Assembly: GCA_963708115.1 (NCBI GenBank)
Contig: CAVPRX010000001.1
Location: 1,788,917-1,852,916 of the forward strand
From: VRUE01 sp963708115
GTDB lineage: Bacteria > Actinomycetota > Thermoleophilia > Solirubrobacterales > 70-9
Direction: 5' to 3'
Length of the DNA: 64,000 nt
Part shown: piece by piece, positions 8,970-17,031 of the stretch
Numbering within the stretch: position 1 is the first letter of the stretch
Layout of the letters: every line of letters begins with the position of its first letter
Position numbers and translations under genes: made by a program
Notes under the pieces: model-generated
Told to the model about the DNA's origin: nothing
Databases searched by the model: none
Seen by the model: the letters and a program-made list of their open reading frames with translations, nothing else

Positions 8970-9701
8970 ATGGCACAGCAGGCGCCGAGCGATCCGAACC
9001 CCTTCTCGATCGATCCGAACGACGAGCTTCCCGTCGGCCTGCAGTTGACCTGGCGCCTGCGGGCACTGATCGCCACCGGTCACCTCGCTTCCGGCGAACG
9101 ACTGCCCAGCTTCCGCCGTCTCTCAGATTGGGCCGGGGTCAACGTGAACACCGTGCGGGCTGTCTATGCCGGCCTCGAGCAGGAGGGCCTGGTGGTCAGC
9201 CGTCAGGGTCAGGGCACGTTCGTCGCCGATGACATCGAGCCGGCTGCCCAGCTGGAGGAGATCGCGACCGATGCGCTGCGCCGCGCTCTCGACGCCGGCC
9301 TCAGCCCGCGCCAGCTGGCGGTCGTCGCCTCGGCCTGCGCGAGCATGCCGGGAGGCCTGGACGACGTTCCGGCCACGGCTCCGGACGAGCTTCCGGACCC
9401 GACCGAGGAGGGGGAGGCGATCGAGGTGCGGCACGAGCTGCGCCGTCAGATCGCCCGGCTCGAGGCCGAGCTGGCCACCTACCCGCGCGACCTGCCGCGC
9501 GACCTGCCGACGGCGCCGCGCCGCGCCAGCGCTCACGTCGCCCGGGTGGAGGAGCTCGAGCAGACCCGCGACACCCTGATCGCCCAGCTATCGGAAGCCC
9601 AAAAGGCCGCCGAGCAACGGGCACGGCAGGCAGGGCGCGAAAGGGTGCAGGACGCCAGCCCCCTCGAGCGGGCGACGAGCTGGTGGCGGCGAAAACTGTG
9701 A
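8970..9701 (+). CDS. GntR-family transcriptional regulator
   Basis: The N-terminal winged helix-turn-helix is at about residues 20-85 (LTWRLRALIATGHLASGERL ... VNVNTVRAVYAGLEQEGLVV ... GQGTFV), a standard GntR fold. The C-terminal half is charged and helical, probably coiled-coil (about residues 155-225), and lacks the usual FadR or HutC effector domain. ATG 8970 (or GTG 8967) sits at the predicted transcription start. The end overlaps the first yrbE permease (GTGA), so it is probably the local regulator of that pair. Effector unknown. Confidence 0.85.
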   Translation: MAQQAPSDPNPFSIDPNDELPVGLQLTWRLRALIATGHLASGERLPSFRRLSDWAGVNVNTVRAVYAGLEQEGLVVSRQGQGTFVADDIEPAAQLEEIATDALRRALDAGLSPRQLAVVASACASMPGGLDDVPATAPDELPDPTEEGEAIEVRHELRRQIARLEAELATYPRDLPRDLPTAPRRASAHVARVEELEQTRDTLIAQLSEAQKAAEQRARQAGRERVQDASPLERATSWWRRKL

Positions 9702-10489
9702 CGCGCGCTCTTCTGCCCGCCAAGTCCTTCTTCGAGCAGGTCGGGGAGATGATGATCCTGACCGCCAAGACGATCGTCTCCGCGATCAGGCCGCCGTACC
9801 CCTACGGCGAGGAGCTGGTCGGCCAGTTCCTCTTCGTGCTCAAGCTGTCGTGGTTCCCGATGACGATCTCGACCTTTGCCCTCTGCCTGGGCGCCCCGGG
9901 CCTGCAGGCGGCGGGCATCCTCAACCTCTTCGGCGCCCTCGACCGGCTCGGCGGGTTCTTCGTGGTGATCGCGGTGCGCCAGATCGGCCCGATCGTCACC
10001 GCGATCGTCGTCGGCGGGGTCGCCGGCACCGCGATCACCGCCGACCTCGGCGCCCGCAAGATCCGCGAGGAGCTCGACGCCCTGCAGGTGCTCGGCGTCG
10101 ACCCGATCAAGAACCTCGTCGTGCCGCGCTTCCTGGCGCTGATGATCATCACCGGGCTGCTCGACATCTTCGCGATCGTCTTCGGCCTCACCGCCGGCAT
10201 CGCCGCCGAGCTGATCTACGGTCAGCCGCTGGGCGGGTTCTTTGCGACGCTCTTCACCAACGCGCTGGTCACCGACCTCTGGGGCTCGGTGCTTATGTGC
10301 TCGCTGTTCGGGGGGATCATCGCGGTCGTCTGCTGCTACAAGGGCATGACGGCGACCGGCGGCGCGGCGGGGGTCGGCCGGGCCGTCAACCAGGCGGTCG
10401 TGATCGCCTTCATGGGGGTCTTCTTCTTCCTCTACGTCTTCACCGCGGTACTGCTGGCCACCAACCCCGAACTGCAGTCGATCCGGTGA
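9698..10489 (+). CDS. MlaE/YrbE-family permease (Mce-associated lipid transport), first of a pair
   Basis: About 263 residues of MlaE-type permease. Amphipathic N-terminus, then multiple helices with the family hallmark of a conserved cytoplasmic loop (TADLGARKIREELDALQVLG). In Mla and Mce systems two such permeases form the membrane core of an ABC-type lipid importer. GTG at 9698 overlaps the GntR stop; a GTG at 9683 is an alternative start. No mce substrate-binding genes or MlaF-type ATPase follow, so this pair must work with partners encoded elsewhere. Confidence 0.88.
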   Translation: MTRALLPAKSFFEQVGEMMILTAKTIVSAIRPPYPYGEELVGQFLFVLKLSWFPMTISTFALCLGAPGLQAAGILNLFGALDRLGGFFVVIAVRQIGPIVTAIVVGGVAGTAITADLGARKIREELDALQVLGVDPIKNLVVPRFLALMIITGLLDIFAIVFGLTAGIAAELIYGQPLGGFFATLFTNALVTDLWGSVLMCSLFGGIIAVVCCYKGMTATGGAAGVGRAVNQAVVIAFMGVFFFLYVFTAVLLATNPELQSIR

Positions 10490-10502
10490 GGGGCGCACGA
10501 CG

Positions 10503-11300
10503 ATGATCGGCTGGCTCGACGTCCCCCGCAGCTGGCTCGACTCCTTCGGCGAGGTCGCGCGCTTCGGCTCGCGGGTCGCCGGGCTGGTCTACTCGGGGCG
10601 CGTCGGCCGGTACTTCGGCGAGAGCCTGCGCCAGGGCGGGATCCTGATCCTTGGCTCGGCACTGGTCATCTGGGCCTTCGTCTTCATCCTCGGGCTGCAG
10701 TGCGGTGTGCTCGGCGCCTATTTCAACCGGTCCATCGGCGCGCCCTCCTACGCCGGCCTCTTCTCGGCCTACTGCGACCTGCGCGAGGCGCTGCCGTACG
10801 CCTTCGGCTACATCCTCGCGGCCAAGGTCGGCACCGGGATCGTCGCCGAGATCGGCGCGATGCGGATCTCCGACGAGATCGACGCGCTCGAGGTGATGGG
10901 CATCCAACCGGTGACCTTCCTCGCCGCGACCCGCCTGCTCGGCGCCTGGATCGCCCTGCCGTTCATCTACCTGGTCGCGATCGGGGTCATGTACTTCGCC
11001 AGCTACATCGCCGTGGTCGACCAGATCGGCGACGTCTCCTCGGGCGGCTACCTGCTGATCTTCTGGATGTTCCAGGACCCCTTAGACGTGTTCTTCAGCC
11101 TGACCAAGGGAATGGTGATGGCGACCGCGATCGTCGTGGTCGGCTGCTACTACGGCTACACCGCGTCGGGGGGACCGGTCGGCGTGGGTACGGCCACCGC
11201 GCAGTCGATGGTCGTCAACATCATCCTCGTCCACATCATCGGGATGCTGGGGACGGTGGTCTTCTGGGGCCCCAGCCCCAGGGCTCCGATCGGGGGTTGA
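10503..11300 (+). CDS. MlaE/YrbE-family permease, second of a pair
   Basis: A 265-residue permease homologous to the gene before it, with the same loop (GAMRISDEIDALEVMG) and late helices around VVVGCYYGYTASGGPVGVG. It is probably the YrbE-B partner of a heterodimer. ATG at 10503 lies 13 bases after the first permease. It ends one base before the convergent GST stop at 11302, so the usual mce genes are absent and the operon is truncated compared with mycobacterial mce loci. Confidence 0.88.
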   Translation: MIGWLDVPRSWLDSFGEVARFGSRVAGLVYSGRVGRYFGESLRQGGILILGSALVIWAFVFILGLQCGVLGAYFNRSIGAPSYAGLFSAYCDLREALPYAFGYILAAKVGTGIVAEIGAMRISDEIDALEVMGIQPVTFLAATRLLGAWIALPFIYLVAIGVMYFASYIAVVDQIGDVSSGGYLLIFWMFQDPLDVFFSLTKGMVMATAIVVVGCYYGYTASGGPVGVGTATAQSMVVNIILVHIIGMLGTVVFWGPSPRAPIGG

Positions 11301-11301
11301 G

Positions 11302-12087
11302 TCAGGCGGCAGTGCCCGCCGTGGCCTTCGCCGGGTTGCGGTGGCGACGGAACATCTCCTTCACCCACTTGATTCCGCGGCGCTGCTCGAGCGGGGCGCG
11401 GAACTCGGCGAAGCCTTTTGCCGAAGGCGAGTCGGCATTGAGCGGGCCCTCCTCGGGGACGGCGAGCGGGTAGAAGAGCGAGGCGGCGGTGAGGTCGGCG
11501 ACGCTGAAGCGGTCCCCGACCAGGTACTCGTCGTCTCCGAGCTCGGCCTCGAGCCGGTCGAGCCCGGCGAGGACCTTGGCGCGCCCCCGTTCGGCCTCGG
11601 CGGCATCGCCGGCGCGGAAGCGAATGGCGGTATAGGCGCGAGCGTAGGCGGCGGTGGGGCCACTGAACCTGGCGATGGGCTTGGGGGCGGTCTGTTCCAT
11701 CAGCTTCGCAAAGCTCTCCCGGTCGTTGGCGAACTCATACCAGGCGAGCTGCCGGACATAGGGGCCCAGCTCCTCGTCGAAGAACTCCTCCAGCTCCAGC
11801 GCGCGGCGCCGCTCTGCGATGTCTGCGGGGTAGAGCGGCGGCTCGGGGTAGCGCTCCTCCAGGGCGGCGATGATCGCGGTCGAGTCGCCGATCCGCTCTC
11901 CGTCGATGCTGAGCACGGGGAAGGTGTAGTGGGCCCCGCGGGTAAGCCAGAGGGCAACCGCCATGTGGGCGCCGGGGACGGGCGAGTGGCGACGATGCTC
12001 GATTTCCTTCCAGGCCAGCGCCCAGCGCGCCTTCTCGCTGTAGTGCGAGACGTCGATCTGCCAGAGGGTGGGGAGGGAGTCGCTCAT
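11302..12087 (-). CDS. Glutathione S-transferase family protein
   Basis: A 261-residue protein with an N-terminal thioredoxin-like domain (VSHYSEKARWAL, then FPVLSIDG and the cis-proline/ERIGDSTAI motif). An all-alpha C-terminal domain carries the N-capping motif (FSVADLTAAS). Actinobacteria often lack glutathione, so the true thiol substrate or role is open. ATG at 12087 was chosen; an upstream in-frame start at 12171 would run into the promoter shared with the divergent pterin-dehydratase gene. It converges with the yrbE pair with one base between stops. Confidence 0.82.
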   Translation of the reverse strand: MSDSLPTLWQIDVSHYSEKARWALAWKEIEHRRHSPVPGAHMAVALWLTRGAHYTFPVLSIDGERIGDSTAIIAALEERYPEPPLYPADIAERRRALELEEFFDEELGPYVRQLAWYEFANDRESFAKLMEQTAPKPIARFSGPTAAYARAYTAIRFRAGDAAEAERGRAKVLAGLDRLEAELGDDEYLVGDRFSVADLTAASLFYPLAVPEEGPLNADSPSAKGFAEFRAPLEQRRGIKWVKEMFRRHRNPAKATAGTAA

Positions 12088-12123
12088 CGTTTGGACCTTC
12101 CGGTTGTGCCAGCATAGGGACCG

Positions 12124-12402
12124 ATGGCGCCCCTGGACGACTCCGAAGTGGACGCGAGGCTGGCGGAGCATCCCGGCTGGGAGCGCAGCGGCTCAGCCAT
12201 CCGCAAGAGCTTTGGCCGCAGCGACTTCGTCGGCTCGGTCAACTTCGTCCAGAGCCTGGTCGAGCCGGCCGAGGCGATGAACCACCACCCCGATCTGGAG
12301 ATCTCCTGGGACACGGTCACCGTTTCGCTCTCCACTCACTCAGAGGGCGGTATCACCGCCGCCGACTTCGAGCTTGCGGCGAAGATAGACGCGCTGGCCT
12401 GA
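12124..12402 (+). CDS. Pterin-4a-carbinolamine dehydratase (PCD/DCoH family)
   Basis: A 92-residue protein of the usual length for the family. The catalytic signature EAMNHHPDLEISWDTV (His54, His55) is complete, and GGITAADFELA near the end matches the conserved C-terminal strand-helix. The enzyme dehydrates 4a-hydroxytetrahydropterin, the oxidised cofactor from aromatic amino-acid hydroxylases. No hydroxylase is nearby, and many bacterial homologues act in other pterin or molybdopterin contexts. Divergent from the GST gene. Confidence 0.9.
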   Translation: MAPLDDSEVDARLAEHPGWERSGSAIRKSFGRSDFVGSVNFVQSLVEPAEAMNHHPDLEISWDTVTVSLSTHSEGGITAADFELAAKIDALA

Positions 12403-12414
12403 CACGGCGAGCGG

Positions 12415-13434
12415 CTACGCACCGCCACCTCCCCCGTCGCTTGCGGGCACCATGAATTCGAGGTGCATCGAGGCGAGCAGCTCTTCGTCGATTAGTGCGA
12501 GGTCGCTCACCTTCCATTCCGTCGCCCGCCACTCGATTGCTTTACCGCTGTGGAGATCTACGCGCTCAATGGTTCCCTCACGGCCCATCAGACCGCTGCC
12601 GCAGGCCACCCAAGCCATCCCGTCCTTGGCGACAATTGCCCTCGGCCGGCCGGGAAGCTCCGCGGCGGAGACGACGCGTTGTTCCGGGCCGTCGATCGTG
12701 TGTAGCCAGCCGCGCCCGCGAGAAAGGCTCCGCGCACAGCCGACGAGCAATGCGTCCTCGGTCAAGGCCAGACATCTGATCCGCTGCGGGAGCTGGATCC
12801 CCGCCCCGATCCGTCCGATTCCGGGATCGAAACAGACCAGACGACGGTCGCGGCCGCACGATATCCAGAGCATGCCGTCGTGGGCGATCATGTGGCTGGC
12901 CCCCCGAGGGACCTTGCGTTCGGTCGCGACTTCTCCGCTTGCGGGGTCCAGCCCGTAGAGCCGTCCGTTCCTGCGCAAGACCCAGATCACCCCTTCCGTG
13001 ACGGCAATGGCGGTTGCTGCCCGGCCGAATCGTGCAACGCCTTCCGCCTGCTGGCCGGAAGGCCACAAGCGCCACAGCCAGCCGTTCGACCCGACCGCCC
13101 AAATCGCTTCGGGGCAGGCCGTGATCGCGACCGGTGTCTTTGAGAATTTCTGGATTGCGCTCAGCTCGAGCGTGTCGGGCTCGAGCCGGGCGACCGTGCG
13201 GCTGCCGCGGTTGGCTACCCAGATTCCGCTGTGCGCAACGGCGATCACCCCGCGCCCGTGCCCCGTTCCGGTGCTGTGGTAAGGCGTGCCTTGGTCGATG
13301 GTGTTGAACGCCCGAACCCACCCGGTCGGGCTCACGGCGCCCGTTCGGGTGGTGACGGTGTTCAACCAGTAGGACGGGCGCAACCAAGGCGAACGCCTAT
13401 TGTCTCCCGCTCCAGTCGCAACAGGTTCAGCCAA
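12415..13434 (-). CDS. Beta-propeller repeat protein of unknown function
   Basis: The roughly 339-residue product consists of repeats of about 40 residues of the type GVIWVLRRNGRLYGLDPASGEV / GMLWISCGRDRRLVCFDPG. This is the pattern of YVTN/Vgb-like or NHL-like propeller blades. No clear signal peptide is seen, and a glycine-rich tail ends the protein. The TTG at 13434 is the only start for the longest frame and has no clear ribosome binding site, so the true start may be internal. Similar propellers in actinobacteria are often annotated as virginiamycin-B-lyase-like without evidence of that reaction. Confidence 0.6.
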   Translation of the reverse strand: MAEPVATGAGDNRRSPWLRPSYWLNTVTTRTGAVSPTGWVRAFNTIDQGTPYHSTGTGHGRGVIAVAHSGIWVANRGSRTVARLEPDTLELSAIQKFSKTPVAITACPEAIWAVGSNGWLWRLWPSGQQAEGVARFGRAATAIAVTEGVIWVLRRNGRLYGLDPASGEVATERKVPRGASHMIAHDGMLWISCGRDRRLVCFDPGIGRIGAGIQLPQRIRCLALTEDALLVGCARSLSRGRGWLHTIDGPEQRVVSAAELPGRPRAIVAKDGMAWVACGSGLMGREGTIERVDLHSGKAIEWRATEWKVSDLALIDEELLASMHLEFMVPASDGGGGGA

Positions 13435-13460
13435 CGGTTTTCAAAGGGTACGTTGCAGTC

Positions 13461-13874
13461 ATGGCAGATGCACTGAGAGTCGACGAGAGGCTGTCGATCC
13501 CGCTGGGGGAGATCGAGCTGCGGGCCAGCCGCTCCTCCGGGCCGGGCGGTCAGCACGCCAACGTGACCGCCTCGCGGGTGGAAGCGGTGTTCGACGTGCG
13601 GGCTTCGGCGGCCCTCGACGACGCACAGCGGGCGCGGCTGATCGGGCGCGCCGGCCCCGTCCTTACCGCCGTCGCCCAGGAGTCGCGCGGCCAGGCGCGC
13701 AACCGTGAGTTGGCGCTGCAGCGGCTGGCGGAAAAGATCGCGACGGGCCTTGCCGTGCCGCGCAGCCGCCGTCCGACCAAGCCGAGCCGAGCGGCCCGGA
13801 AGCGCCGGCTGGAGCGCAAGCGCCTGGTCGGAGAACGCAAGCGAGCCCGTCGCCGGCCCGCGGCGGAAGACTGA
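13461..13874 (+). CDS. arfB: Peptidyl-tRNA hydrolase ArfB (ribosome rescue, RF-1 domain)
   Basis: A 137-residue protein with the GGQ catalytic motif at residues 29-31 inside SSGPGGQHANVTASRVE. A very basic C-terminal tail (about residues 85-133, rich in Arg and Lys) follows, which in ArfB threads into the empty mRNA channel. It has no codon-recognition domain, so it is a stop-codon-independent rescue factor rather than RF1 or RF2. It releases peptides from ribosomes stalled at mRNA ends. The length is typical. Confidence 0.9.
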   Translation: MADALRVDERLSIPLGEIELRASRSSGPGGQHANVTASRVEAVFDVRASAALDDAQRARLIGRAGPVLTAVAQESRGQARNRELALQRLAEKIATGLAVPRSRRPTKPSRAARKRRLERKRLVGERKRARRRPAAED

Positions 13875-13891
13875 TTGGCAAACTGGGCGAG

Positions 13892-14239
13892 ATGGCGAAA
13901 CGAAGGCAACGAAGGCCCCGGCAAAAAGCTCCGACGGTCGACTACGGCGATGCCGAGGGCAATGTCCTCACTTTGCGGCAGTCGCTCAGCGCAGGCACGA
14001 TCGCGAAGCTCGGCGACGGGCCGGCGACTGCGGCGACGACGCAAGAGGATGCCTGGCACCGGCGCTCGGAGCTGCTCTTCGAGCGCCTCGCAGTGCGCTG
14101 GGAGATCGCCGGGCTGCCGCTCGACGACCAGAAGATGCTGCTCGGCCGCTACCGGATGGCCGATGCCGCGACCCAGGAATGGGTCCGCCGCACGATCGCC
14201 GAGCACATCGACCGGTTCATCCCCGAGCTTTCGGGGTAG
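13892..14239 (+). CDS. Conserved hypothetical protein
   Basis: A 115-residue, soluble, charged protein starting with a basic patch (MAKRRQRRPRQK). A helical segment follows (LLFERLAVRWEIAGLPLDDQ) that ends in an amphipathic helix. No family was recognised. It lies 17 bases after arfB and 10 bases before the VOC gene and is probably co-transcribed with both. Coding is supported by consistent GC-rich third positions and tight spacing only. Confidence 0.55.
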   Translation: MAKRRQRRPRQKAPTVDYGDAEGNVLTLRQSLSAGTIAKLGDGPATAATTQEDAWHRRSELLFERLAVRWEIAGLPLDDQKMLLGRYRMADAATQEWVRRTIAEHIDRFIPELSG

Positions 14240-14249
14240 GGTGACCTTG

Positions 14250-14627
14250 ATGCTTGCTGACGCCAAAGCAACGAGCGGCTTTGCAGTCCCCGACACGGAC
14301 GAGGCGAAGCAATTCTACGGCGAGACCCTTGGTCTGGAGGTCGCCGTATTCGATGAGGAGAACGGTGTCATGGCTCTAAAACTCAAAGGCGGCGACGTTT
14401 TCTTCTATCGCAAACCGGACTTCATCCCGGCCACCTACACGATCCTCAACTTCGAGGTCGACGACGTCGACGCGGAGGTGGAGGATCTCTCCTCGCGGGG
14501 CGTCAGCTTCGAGCGCTACGACGGCTTCGAGCAGGACGAGAAGGGCATAGCCCGGGGCCCAGGTCCGATGGTCGCATGGTTCAAGGACCCCGCCGGCAAC
14601 ATCCTCTCGGTCCTCCAGCAGCCCTGA
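14250..14627 (+). CDS. VOC-family (glyoxalase/bleomycin-resistance fold) protein
   Basis: A 125-residue single VOC module pair: SGFAVPDTDEAKQFYGETLG at the start and the closing motif FKDPAGNILSVLQ are classic for small vicinal-oxygen-chelate proteins. The late glutamate of the usual metal site (DPxGNxxEL) is replaced by Ser, so it may not be a metal enzyme. ATG at 14250 is preferred; an in-frame GTG at 14241 is an alternative. The specific substrate cannot be predicted. Confidence 0.8.
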   Translation: MLADAKATSGFAVPDTDEAKQFYGETLGLEVAVFDEENGVMALKLKGGDVFFYRKPDFIPATYTILNFEVDDVDAEVEDLSSRGVSFERYDGFEQDEKGIARGPGPMVAWFKDPAGNILSVLQQP

Positions 14628-14848
14628 GGCTTTTCGCGCGGTAGGGCCGCTTGCACAGCGGCTACTATCCTGCGTGATGTTCCGCAGACAACACATGCCG
14701 AAGCAAATTGCGCAAGGTCGGCTTGTTCATCCCTCGGCATTGGGTGGCAAAAAGACGAAACCCCGGCGGTTTGGCCTGCCTCCCGGAGGAGGCTACACAG
14801 GGACCGTTCCGGGGCTTTCGCAGACAATATATCGCGTAACCTCTGGCC

Positions 14849-15661
14849 ATGGTGCTTGCGCGTAGGCAACTCGAAAGGCTCTTCAGCGCGCAGCGCATGA
14901 GCACTTACGCCGCTTTCTGCGATGGCGACTTCGCTTCGGCGATTGCTCTATACCGCTGGAACGCGGCGATCACGGCGGCCTTCTGGGAGCCGATCGGCCA
15001 TCTCGAGGTCGCGCTGCGAAATACGCTCGCTGCTCAACTCGCCGCCCGCCACCAACGTCTCCGTCGATCGGGGGAATGGCTAGATGATCCCGAGCTGGAG
15101 TTGAGCGATCGGGCGCGAGGTGTCATCGGTGCGGCGCGGGCTCGTGTGAGGCAGAAGGGAAAGCGCGCGAGTGAAGGACAAATGATCAGCGAGCTGAGCC
15201 TCGGCTTTTGGCGGTTCCTGGTTACCAAGAAGCTGACTGGCCTTTGGCCCGATCTCGCCAGCGCATTCCCCCACGCGCCGGACAGGAAGCGGGAGACCGT
15301 CGAGGGGCCCGTCGCGCGGCTGCACGACTTCCGCAACCGGCTCGCACATCATCAGCGAATTTGGAACCGTTCCCCTGTCGCTAGGTACGAAGACCTCATG
15401 GTGGTCGCCGGCTACATCGACGCCGATCTGCCGACCTGGATAGACAGCAATAGCTCGGTGCCGAATCTGCTGCGCGGTGATTGGTCGCTTACTCGCGCCA
15501 AAGCGATGGCGCGCGGAGTCGAGCCTGTGTATGCGTCGCAACAGGTGCCTTCAAAGGAGACCTCGGCGGAGGCGATATTGGATCGCGTCGGCGGCAAACG
15601 CATGTCGCGGGAAGAGTTCGACAAACACTTCGGCGATCTGCTTACTGATGGCGAGGGGTAG
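14849..15661 (+). CDS. Abi-like HEPN-domain protein (putative abortive infection / RNase)
   Basis: A 270-residue protein with the pattern of the Abi_2/Abi-like family: LYRWNAAITAAFWEPIGHLE, VALRNTL, LSLGFWRFLVTKKL and then HDFRNRLAHHQRIW. The RNRLAH stretch (Arg162 to His167) is the Rx4-6H signature of HEPN RNases. Abi_2 proteins such as AbiD/AbiF cause abortive phage infection; other HEPN proteins are toxins. No antitoxin-like gene adjoins it, so it would act alone. It has a lower-GC upstream region (14628-14848) in which no gene was found, and it lies next to a tRNA gene, a common place for accessory DNA. Confidence 0.72.
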   Translation: MVLARRQLERLFSAQRMSTYAAFCDGDFASAIALYRWNAAITAAFWEPIGHLEVALRNTLAAQLAARHQRLRRSGEWLDDPELELSDRARGVIGAARARVRQKGKRASEGQMISELSLGFWRFLVTKKLTGLWPDLASAFPHAPDRKRETVEGPVARLHDFRNRLAHHQRIWNRSPVARYEDLMVVAGYIDADLPTWIDSNSSVPNLLRGDWSLTRAKAMARGVEPVYASQQVPSKETSAEAILDRVGGKRMSREEFDKHFGDLLTDGEG

Positions 15662-15687
15662 CCAGGCACTGCCCCGCGGATCGTCGA

Positions 15688-15759
15688 TGGGCGCGGCTGG
15701 GTTCGAACCAGCGACCTCTCGCGTGTGAGGCGAGCGCTCTCCCACTGAGCTACGCGCCC
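15688..15759 (-). tRNA. tRNA-Val (anticodon CAC)
   Basis: The minus strand folds into a complete 72-nt cloverleaf. The acceptor stem is GGGCGCG/CGCGCCC with discriminator A, the D-arm GCUC/GAGC, and the anticodon stem CUCGC/GCGAG with loop CUCACAC giving anticodon CAC. The T-arm is GCUGG-UUCGAAC-CCAGC. The 3' CCA is not encoded. No attachment-site duplication of its 3' end was noticed within the window. Confidence 0.95.
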
Positions 15760-15969
15760 GGGAGGGCTTGGATATTACGGGGGCGGTGTGGATAAGCGCC
15801 TTCGTGCTTGGCCTGGACCCGTGATCGAGACGGGGCAGGTACATCTGTCCAAAAATCGGTAGTGGACGTGCTTAATTTTAAGTAATTGGGCAGAGTCACC
15901 GAGAAGGCGATCCGCGGACCCATCACGGGCCCCGGCCCGCACAGCCCGATGCACGAGAGGAGCACCTCG

Positions 15970-17025
15970 ATGGTTTGGAAGAGAGCTCGACTCCGGTTCA
16001 CGATCCTGGTCGGAGCGGTCTGTGCGGCCCTGCTCGCCTTTGCCGGCTCGGCGTCCGCTACGACCGCCACCTACCCCGGGGGTGGCAGTGGATTCGACGA
16101 AGGGGCGGAAGGGTGGAGCGCCGGTGGCGCTTCGTGCACGCCCGCCGAACTGCTCTGCGCGTCCGAAGCCGCCTACGACGCGACGACCGGCAATCCGCCG
16201 GGTTCGATCGCGGCGAAAACGACGGTGACCCTCAACCTGGTCGGCCTGTTCAAAGGGACCGCTACCTGGAACTCACCCCAGTTCACGGTGCCGGTGGCGG
16301 CGATTACCGACGCCGACGTACATCTGGATCAGGCCTTCGACCCCGGTGGCCTGGTTGACGTGGAACCGGAAGCGACCTACGCCGTCACCCTGTCGGACCT
16401 TACGACCGGCACCTCGACGACCGCTCTGAGCGGCGAACTCAACGAGGAAGACGAAGCCTTCGCTGGCGCCAGTGCCCCTGTTGCGGTAGTCGGTGGTCAT
16501 ACCTACCGGCTCTCGATCGGGACCGTGACGGCGCAGAGCACGCTGGCCCTCTCGACGCTGAGCGGGACCACGAGCTTGCGCTTCGACAACGTCGGCCTGA
16601 CGGTGCGATCGGCGTCTGGAGGCAAGGGTGGCAACGGTGGCGGTGGGGCAGGTGGCAAGGGGTCGGGCTCCAACTCGGGCTCGCTCTCCGACAGGCGCCT
16701 CTTCTCGCTGCTCAGCAGCAACACCGCGGCCGGCTCGGCACTGCTCAAAGGCAAGCGGCTTTTCGTCAAGGTCGGCTGCCCGGCAAAGGCCGGTCATGCC
16801 TGCCGGATCACCGCGCAGGGGCTGCTCAATAGGCGCAAGCCCGCCACGACGAAGCGCACCGTCAAGGTGCCCAGGGGCAAGAGCAAGCGGATCGCCCTGC
16901 GCATCAAGCCGAAGGCTCGCGGAAAAGTCAGCAAGCGCAAGCGGCTGCTCTTCCGCGAGAAGGTCCACGCCGGCAAGGCGCAGGCGACCGTCTACAGGCA
17001 GCGCCAGCTGATCCGCCGCGGCTGA
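15970..17025 (+). CDS. Secreted protein with Gly-rich linker and basic C-terminal domain, function unknown
   Basis: ATG at 15970, behind a GAGGAG site, opens a 351-residue protein. The signal peptide is about residues 1-35 (FTILVGAVCAALLAFAGSAS). A beta-rich domain with two cysteines follows (about 40-215), then a glycine/serine linker (GGKGGNGGGGAGGKG). The last 110 residues are strongly basic (RKPATTKRTVKVPRGKSKR). The tail resembles Lys/Arg-rich repeats at the end of many secreted proteins of these actinobacteria, and a similar basic end is seen in the propeller at 49.4-52.3 kb. An upstream ATG at 15949 is possible. Confidence 0.65.
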   Translation: MVWKRARLRFTILVGAVCAALLAFAGSASATTATYPGGGSGFDEGAEGWSAGGASCTPAELLCASEAAYDATTGNPPGSIAAKTTVTLNLVGLFKGTATWNSPQFTVPVAAITDADVHLDQAFDPGGLVDVEPEATYAVTLSDLTTGTSTTALSGELNEEDEAFAGASAPVAVVGGHTYRLSIGTVTAQSTLALSTLSGTTSLRFDNVGLTVRSASGGKGGNGGGGAGGKGSGSNSGSLSDRRLFSLLSSNTAAGSALLKGKRLFVKVGCPAKAGHACRITAQGLLNRRKPATTKRTVKVPRGKSKRIALRIKPKARGKVSKRKRLLFREKVHAGKAQATVYRQRQLIRRG

Positions 17026-17031
17026 GCTCGC

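Noticed and set aside
14674..14865. A small plus-strand frame before the Abi-like gene.
   Set aside because: No ribosome binding site, no recognisable product, and it overlaps the Abi gene start; probably noncoding leader.
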